From contig JACMMK010000399.1 of the NCBI GenBank assembly GCA_014379045.1, positions 1-16,093 on the forward strand: DNA of 16,093 nucleotides. The letters run 5' to 3'. Position numbers and translations under genes: made by a program. Source of the stretch: Burkholderiales bacterium (GTDB taxonomy: Bacteria; Pseudomonadota; Gammaproteobacteria; Burkholderiales; CAIKXV01). This document shows, one piece after another, positions 13,174 to 16,093 of the stretch. The notes beneath the pieces are model-generated. The model made no database searches, was not told the origin of the DNA, and saw only the letters and a program-made list of their open reading frames with translations. Within the stretch, counting starts at the first letter, position 1. The number at the start of each line of letters is the position of its first letter.

Positions 13174-14796
13174 ATGTTCCTGCTCTACGCGATCATCTTC
13201 ACGACCGGCGGCGCGATCCTCGCGCTCGAACTCCTCGCATCCCGGATCATGACGCCGTATTTCGGCGTCAGCATCTACATCTGGACCGGCATTCTCTCGA
13301 TCACGCTGATCGCGCTGGCGGCCGGCTACTGGGCCGGAGGCCGGCTCACCCACGCGCAGCGCAAGCCCTCACTCGAGCGGCTTGCGCAATGGTATCTGTC
13401 GCAACCGGCCTGGGCCGCGTTGGCGATCGTCGGCGCGTGCCTGGTCTACCCGTACGCGTTTCGCGCGCTCGCGAATTTCGACCTCGTGATCGGCGCGTTC
13501 GTCGCCTGCCTGATACTGCTGTTCCTGCCGCTGCTCACCACCTCGGCGATGAACCCGCTGCTGGTGGCGATCATGTCGCAGTCGACGCTGGCCGGCCCCA
13601 CACGCACCGAGCGCCTCGACGCCGGCTCGGGACGCGTGTTCTTCGTCAGCACCGTCGGTTCGGTTGCCGGGGTCATCGTCACCGCGTTCCTGCTGATGCC
13701 TCATGTGTCGAATTATCGCGCCGTGCTCACCGTGGCCGTCGTCTTGTCGTTGTTGTCGCTGGCGGGGGCTGCACGCCCGCCGGTGCCGCTACATCATCGC
13801 ACTCGCCTGCTCGCGCTCGCGGCGATCGCCACCGTGGCATCGGGGACGTTGCTGGTCGGATCGGACCGCTACCTCGACCGGATGTGGCCCGCGCGCTACG
13901 CCGGCATCGAGTGGCAGAAGCTCGCCGAATACGGTTCGCTGTTCGGCACCGTGAAGATCCTCGCGGGTCCCGCGGGCGCGCAGCCGAGCGAGCAGACCCG
14001 CCTTTACTTCCAGGACGGACTGGTGCAGAACACGCTCGATTCGGGCAACCGGTCGCAGTCGTTCTTTACCTACGCGCTCGAAGGACTCGTCCAGGCGTAT
14101 CGACCCGATGCGTCGCAGGCACTCGTGCTCGGGCTCGGCGCCGGGGTCGTGCCGATGTCGTTGGCGCGGCGCGGTCTCGAGGTCACGGCGGTCGAGATCG
14201 ACCCAGCGTCGTTCCGTGTCGCCGCGACGCATTTCGGTTTCGACACGAAGCGGGTCCGCTCGATCGAGGCCGACGCGCGCACCTATCTTCGGGGCTGCAA
14301 CTCGACCTACGACGCAATCGTCGTCGATCTGTTCCATGGCGATGGAACGCCCGAGTATCTGATCACCCGGGATTTCTTTCGCGATCTGCGCGGCTGCCTG
14401 AAGCCCGATGGCGTGGCGGTGTTCAACACCTTCGTCGATCTCGATCGGCCGTCGGTGTATGCACATTTCCTGGTGACGTTGCATGCCGAACTGAACGAGA
14501 TCGTCGTGTACCGGGCCGACCCTGCCGGATCGCGGCATCTGAACAGTTTCGTCGTCGCGAGTGCGGCATTTCTGACGCCGCCGGGTCCGGTGATGCTGAA
14601 AGAGGCGCCGGCGCGTCATGCGAAGTCGCTCTACCAGATGCTCGACCGTCCGAACAAGCTCGACTCCGAAACCTTCCGGCGCGGCAGCATCGTCACCGAC
14701 GCGCGCAACCTGATCTCGCTCGACATCGCCGACGCGCAGATGGCGTATCGTCGCCTGGTGATCGAGAACGTACCTCCGGCGTTCCTGCTGAACTGA
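13174..14796 (+). CDS. Membrane-anchored spermidine-synthase-like protein (fused transporter-like domain)
   Basis: A 540-residue protein. The N-terminal 230 residues form about seven hydrophobic helices beginning with the family hallmark GGAILALELLASRIMTPYFG (12-31), then YIWTGILSITLIALAAGYWA, and end near residue 228. The C-terminal part is a spermidine-synthase-like Rossmann domain: YFQDGLVQNTLDSGN (278-292), FFTYALEGL, the nucleotide loop LVLGLGAGVVP (317-327), AVEIDP (339-344), EADARTYL (365-372) and IVVDLFHGDGTPEYLIT (382-398). True spermidine synthases transfer aminopropyl groups from decarboxylated SAM; for membrane-fused members the reaction is mostly unproven. The reading frame is open upstream to 12907, but ATG 13174 starts the conserved helix. 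No ribosome binding site is clear. It is transcribed away from the methyltransferase array and shares its promoter region. Family is confident, substrate unknown. Confidence 0.88.
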   Translation: MFLLYAIIFTTGGAILALELLASRIMTPYFGVSIYIWTGILSITLIALAAGYWAGGRLTHAQRKPSLERLAQWYLSQPAWAALAIVGACLVYPYAFRALANFDLVIGAFVACLILLFLPLLTTSAMNPLLVAIMSQSTLAGPTRTERLDAGSGRVFFVSTVGSVAGVIVTAFLLMPHVSNYRAVLTVAVVLSLLSLAGAARPPVPLHHRTRLLALAAIATVASGTLLVGSDRYLDRMWPARYAGIEWQKLAEYGSLFGTVKILAGPAGAQPSEQTRLYFQDGLVQNTLDSGNRSQSFFTYALEGLVQAYRPDASQALVLGLGAGVVPMSLARRGLEVTAVEIDPASFRVAATHFGFDTKRVRSIEADARTYLRGCNSTYDAIVVDLFHGDGTPEYLITRDFFRDLRGCLKPDGVAVFNTFVDLDRPSVYAHFLVTLHAELNEIVVYRADPAGSRHLNSFVVASAAFLTPPGPVMLKEAPARHAKSLYQMLDRPNKLDSETFRRGSIVTDARNLISLDIADAQMAYRRLVIENVPPAFLLN

Positions 14797-15101
14797 GTCA
14801 GCGCGCGACGGCGCCCGCACTGTTTCGCCCGCGCATCGTCGAATCCGGCCGACAGCCCGAACTGCCGGCCCGATGCGTCCGTCGTCCGGTATTCTTCCCG
14901 ATGCAACAATTCCGCGCAGGCGTCGACCGCCGACGCGCTGAATCCGGTCGGTGTTGCCGCGCGTAAAGTGTTCGGCAGTCATGCCGTTATTCGTACGATG
15001 GGCCGACAAAGGTGGACGTCGTACTTCGCACACGATGTGTCCGCGCCCATGTTGATGCCCCTGCACTTGCAGATATCGCTCACGAGGCAATTTCCGAAGC
15101 C
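14797..15101. other. Intergenic gap of 305 bp
   Basis: No supported gene is seen between the spermidine-synthase-like gene and the DsbD-like gene. Reading frames crossing it are continuations of shadow frames. It should hold the end of the first transcript and perhaps a promoter for the next gene, but I find no hairpin with a T-tract and no clear -35/-10 pair. Confidence 0.5.
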
Positions 15102-16093
15102 ATGACTCGCACGTCGCCTTTCCGCTGCAGATGCAGCCACTGGGTCGGGCGTTGCGTCGCGACCCTCCTGCTCGTCTGCGCGGGCGCGTCCTGGGCCCAG
15201 GCGCCATTTCCGATCGGGTCGAGCAGTGGCGCGCAGAACCGCGTGCGCGTGGATCTGATTCCGGAAGTCACGACGGTGCGCCCGGGCGAGCCGTTCTCAG
15301 CAGTGCTGCGGATGCGGCTCGCGCCCGGGTGGCATACGTACTGGTCGAACCCCGGGGATTCGGGTCTGCCCACACATCTCGAATGGCGGCTGCCGCAGGG
15401 CGTGAGTGCGGACCCGCCGCAGTGGCCGGTGCCCAAGCGGCTGCCGGTAGGGCCGCTGATGAACTACGGTTACGAGCAGGAAGTTTTGCTGCCGGTCCGG
15501 ATCAATGTGCCGTCCGGATTCGCCGAGCCCGTGTTGCGGGTCGCAGCGCAAGCCGAATGGCTGGTGTGCAGGGAGGTCTGTATTCCCGAGACCGCACCCG
15601 TAGGGTTCGAGTTGCCGACGGCACCGCAGGCAACCTCGGCCGACCCGCGCTGGCAGGCAGTATTCACGGCGGCGCGCAATGCGCTGCCGAAAGCGTTGCC
15701 CGGCTGGACTGCCTCGGCCAACGTGGCCGATGGTCAGTTGCGCATCTCGCTCCAAGCCCCGGCCGGCGCGTCTCTACCCGAGGGCGAGCTTTACTTCTAC
15801 AACGGCTTCGAAGGTCAGGTGGTGCATGCGAAGCCCCAGATCGTCACCCGTTTTCGCGACGGCGTGCGCATCGAGGTGCCGCTGCATGGGCAGCCGACGA
15901 CGCCGGTCGAACGGATGTCGGGGGTTCTGGTCTCGACCGGAGGATTCGGTCCTGAGCGCATCGGCGCCATCTCGATCGCGTCGTTGCTCGCCCCGGAATT
16001 GCCCGGGCTCGGGCCGCGCCTCGACGGCGCTCTGGCGGCTGATCGCAGTCGCGGCGCGACCAACGCGATTCCCGGCGCGAGCGCCCTCCCCGA
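15102..16093 (+). CDS. DsbD/ScsB-like thiol:disulfide interchange protein, N-terminal part (cut by window edge)
   Basis: The first 330 codons of a protein that starts with a signal peptide (MTRTSPFRCRCSHWVGRCVA, hydrophobic core about 20-31, cleavage SWA|QAPF near 33/34). The periplasmic sensor-like domain has the DsbD/ScsB hallmarks LAPGWHTYWSNPGDSGLPTH (about 69-88), then EWRLPQGV, PVGPLMNYGYEQEV, and AEWLVCREVCIPET, with a Cys-x3-Cys pair typical of the ScsB-like branch rather than the Cys-x5-Cys of E. coli DsbD. Such proteins carry electrons from cytoplasmic thioredoxin across the inner membrane to periplasmic partners. The membrane domain and thioredoxin-like domain are expected beyond the window edge. 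The ATG at 15102 has only a weak ribosome binding site. It is co-oriented with the spermidine-synthase-like gene but 305 bp away, so co-transcription is doubtful. Confidence 0.85.
   Translation, partial: MTRTSPFRCRCSHWVGRCVATLLLVCAGASWAQAPFPIGSSSGAQNRVRVDLIPEVTTVRPGEPFSAVLRMRLAPGWHTYWSNPGDSGLPTHLEWRLPQGVSADPPQWPVPKRLPVGPLMNYGYEQEVLLPVRINVPSGFAEPVLRVAAQAEWLVCREVCIPETAPVGFELPTAPQATSADPRWQAVFTAARNALPKALPGWTASANVADGQLRISLQAPAGASLPEGELYFYNGFEGQVVHAKPQIVTRFRDGVRIEVPLHGQPTTPVERMSGVLVSTGGFGPERIGAISIASLLAPELPGLGPRLDGALAADRSRGATNAIPGASALP

Noticed and set aside
12984..14966. A 660-codon plus-strand frame overlapping the spermidine-synthase-like gene
   Set aside because: It is Arg/His/Ala-rich with no recognisable motif and overlaps a clearly conserved gene in another frame, as is usual in GC-rich DNA.
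13789..15207. A 472-codon minus-strand frame antisense to the spermidine-synthase-like gene
   Set aside because: Composition is that of an antisense shadow (Arg, Asp, Val, His rich); no domain, signal or ribosome binding site.

Overview
The window is GC-rich, densely coded DNA from a proteobacterium. The Bug-type solute receptor, the two-part solute:sodium symporter and the codon style point to a betaproteobacterium of the Burkholderiales type (inference; no rRNA or tRNA is present to confirm it). No mobile element, CRISPR array or RNA gene was recognised.

Layout. Positions 1-1434 (minus strand) hold the N-terminal part of a sodium:solute symporter with its small DUF4212-type partner, then a small two-helix membrane protein. 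Positions 1475-2494 (minus) encode a tripartite tricarboxylate (Bug/TctC) periplasmic receptor. Positions 2581-12887 (minus, about 10.3 kb) are the remarkable part: ten consecutive paralogous genes, each encoding an exported protein with a class I SAM-methyltransferase core (DLGSGDGR motif) followed by a beta-rich C-terminal domain of about 120-140 residues. A BauB-like cupin gene sits between the first and second. Several pairs overlap by 4 bp (ATGA, ATGA, TTGA) or lie 16-19 bp apart, so most of the array looks like one or a few operons. Diverging from its head, positions 13174-14796 (plus) encode a membrane-anchored spermidine-synthase-like protein, and positions 15102-16093 (plus, cut by the window edge) encode the N-terminal part of a DsbD/ScsB-like thiol:disulfide interchange protein.

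How it may work. The methyltransferase cores resemble, from memory of family motifs, the archaeal aKMT and eukaryotic FAM173 lysine methyltransferases (YVPTP, DLGSGDGR, YLLPE, RPGTRVVSHD). All ten have signal peptides and mature parts without cysteine, so they are predicted to be periplasmic. SAM is not known to be available there. Four have convincing twin-arginine signals, which would allow export after folding with ligand; four have ordinary Sec signals; the other two are ambiguous. One copy (4481-5410) has a degraded SAM motif and may be a pseudoenzyme. This exported methyltransferase array, perhaps with the divergent spermidine-synthase-like membrane protein that uses a related cofactor, is the candidate undescribed system. 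Its substrate and chemistry cannot be read from the sequence.
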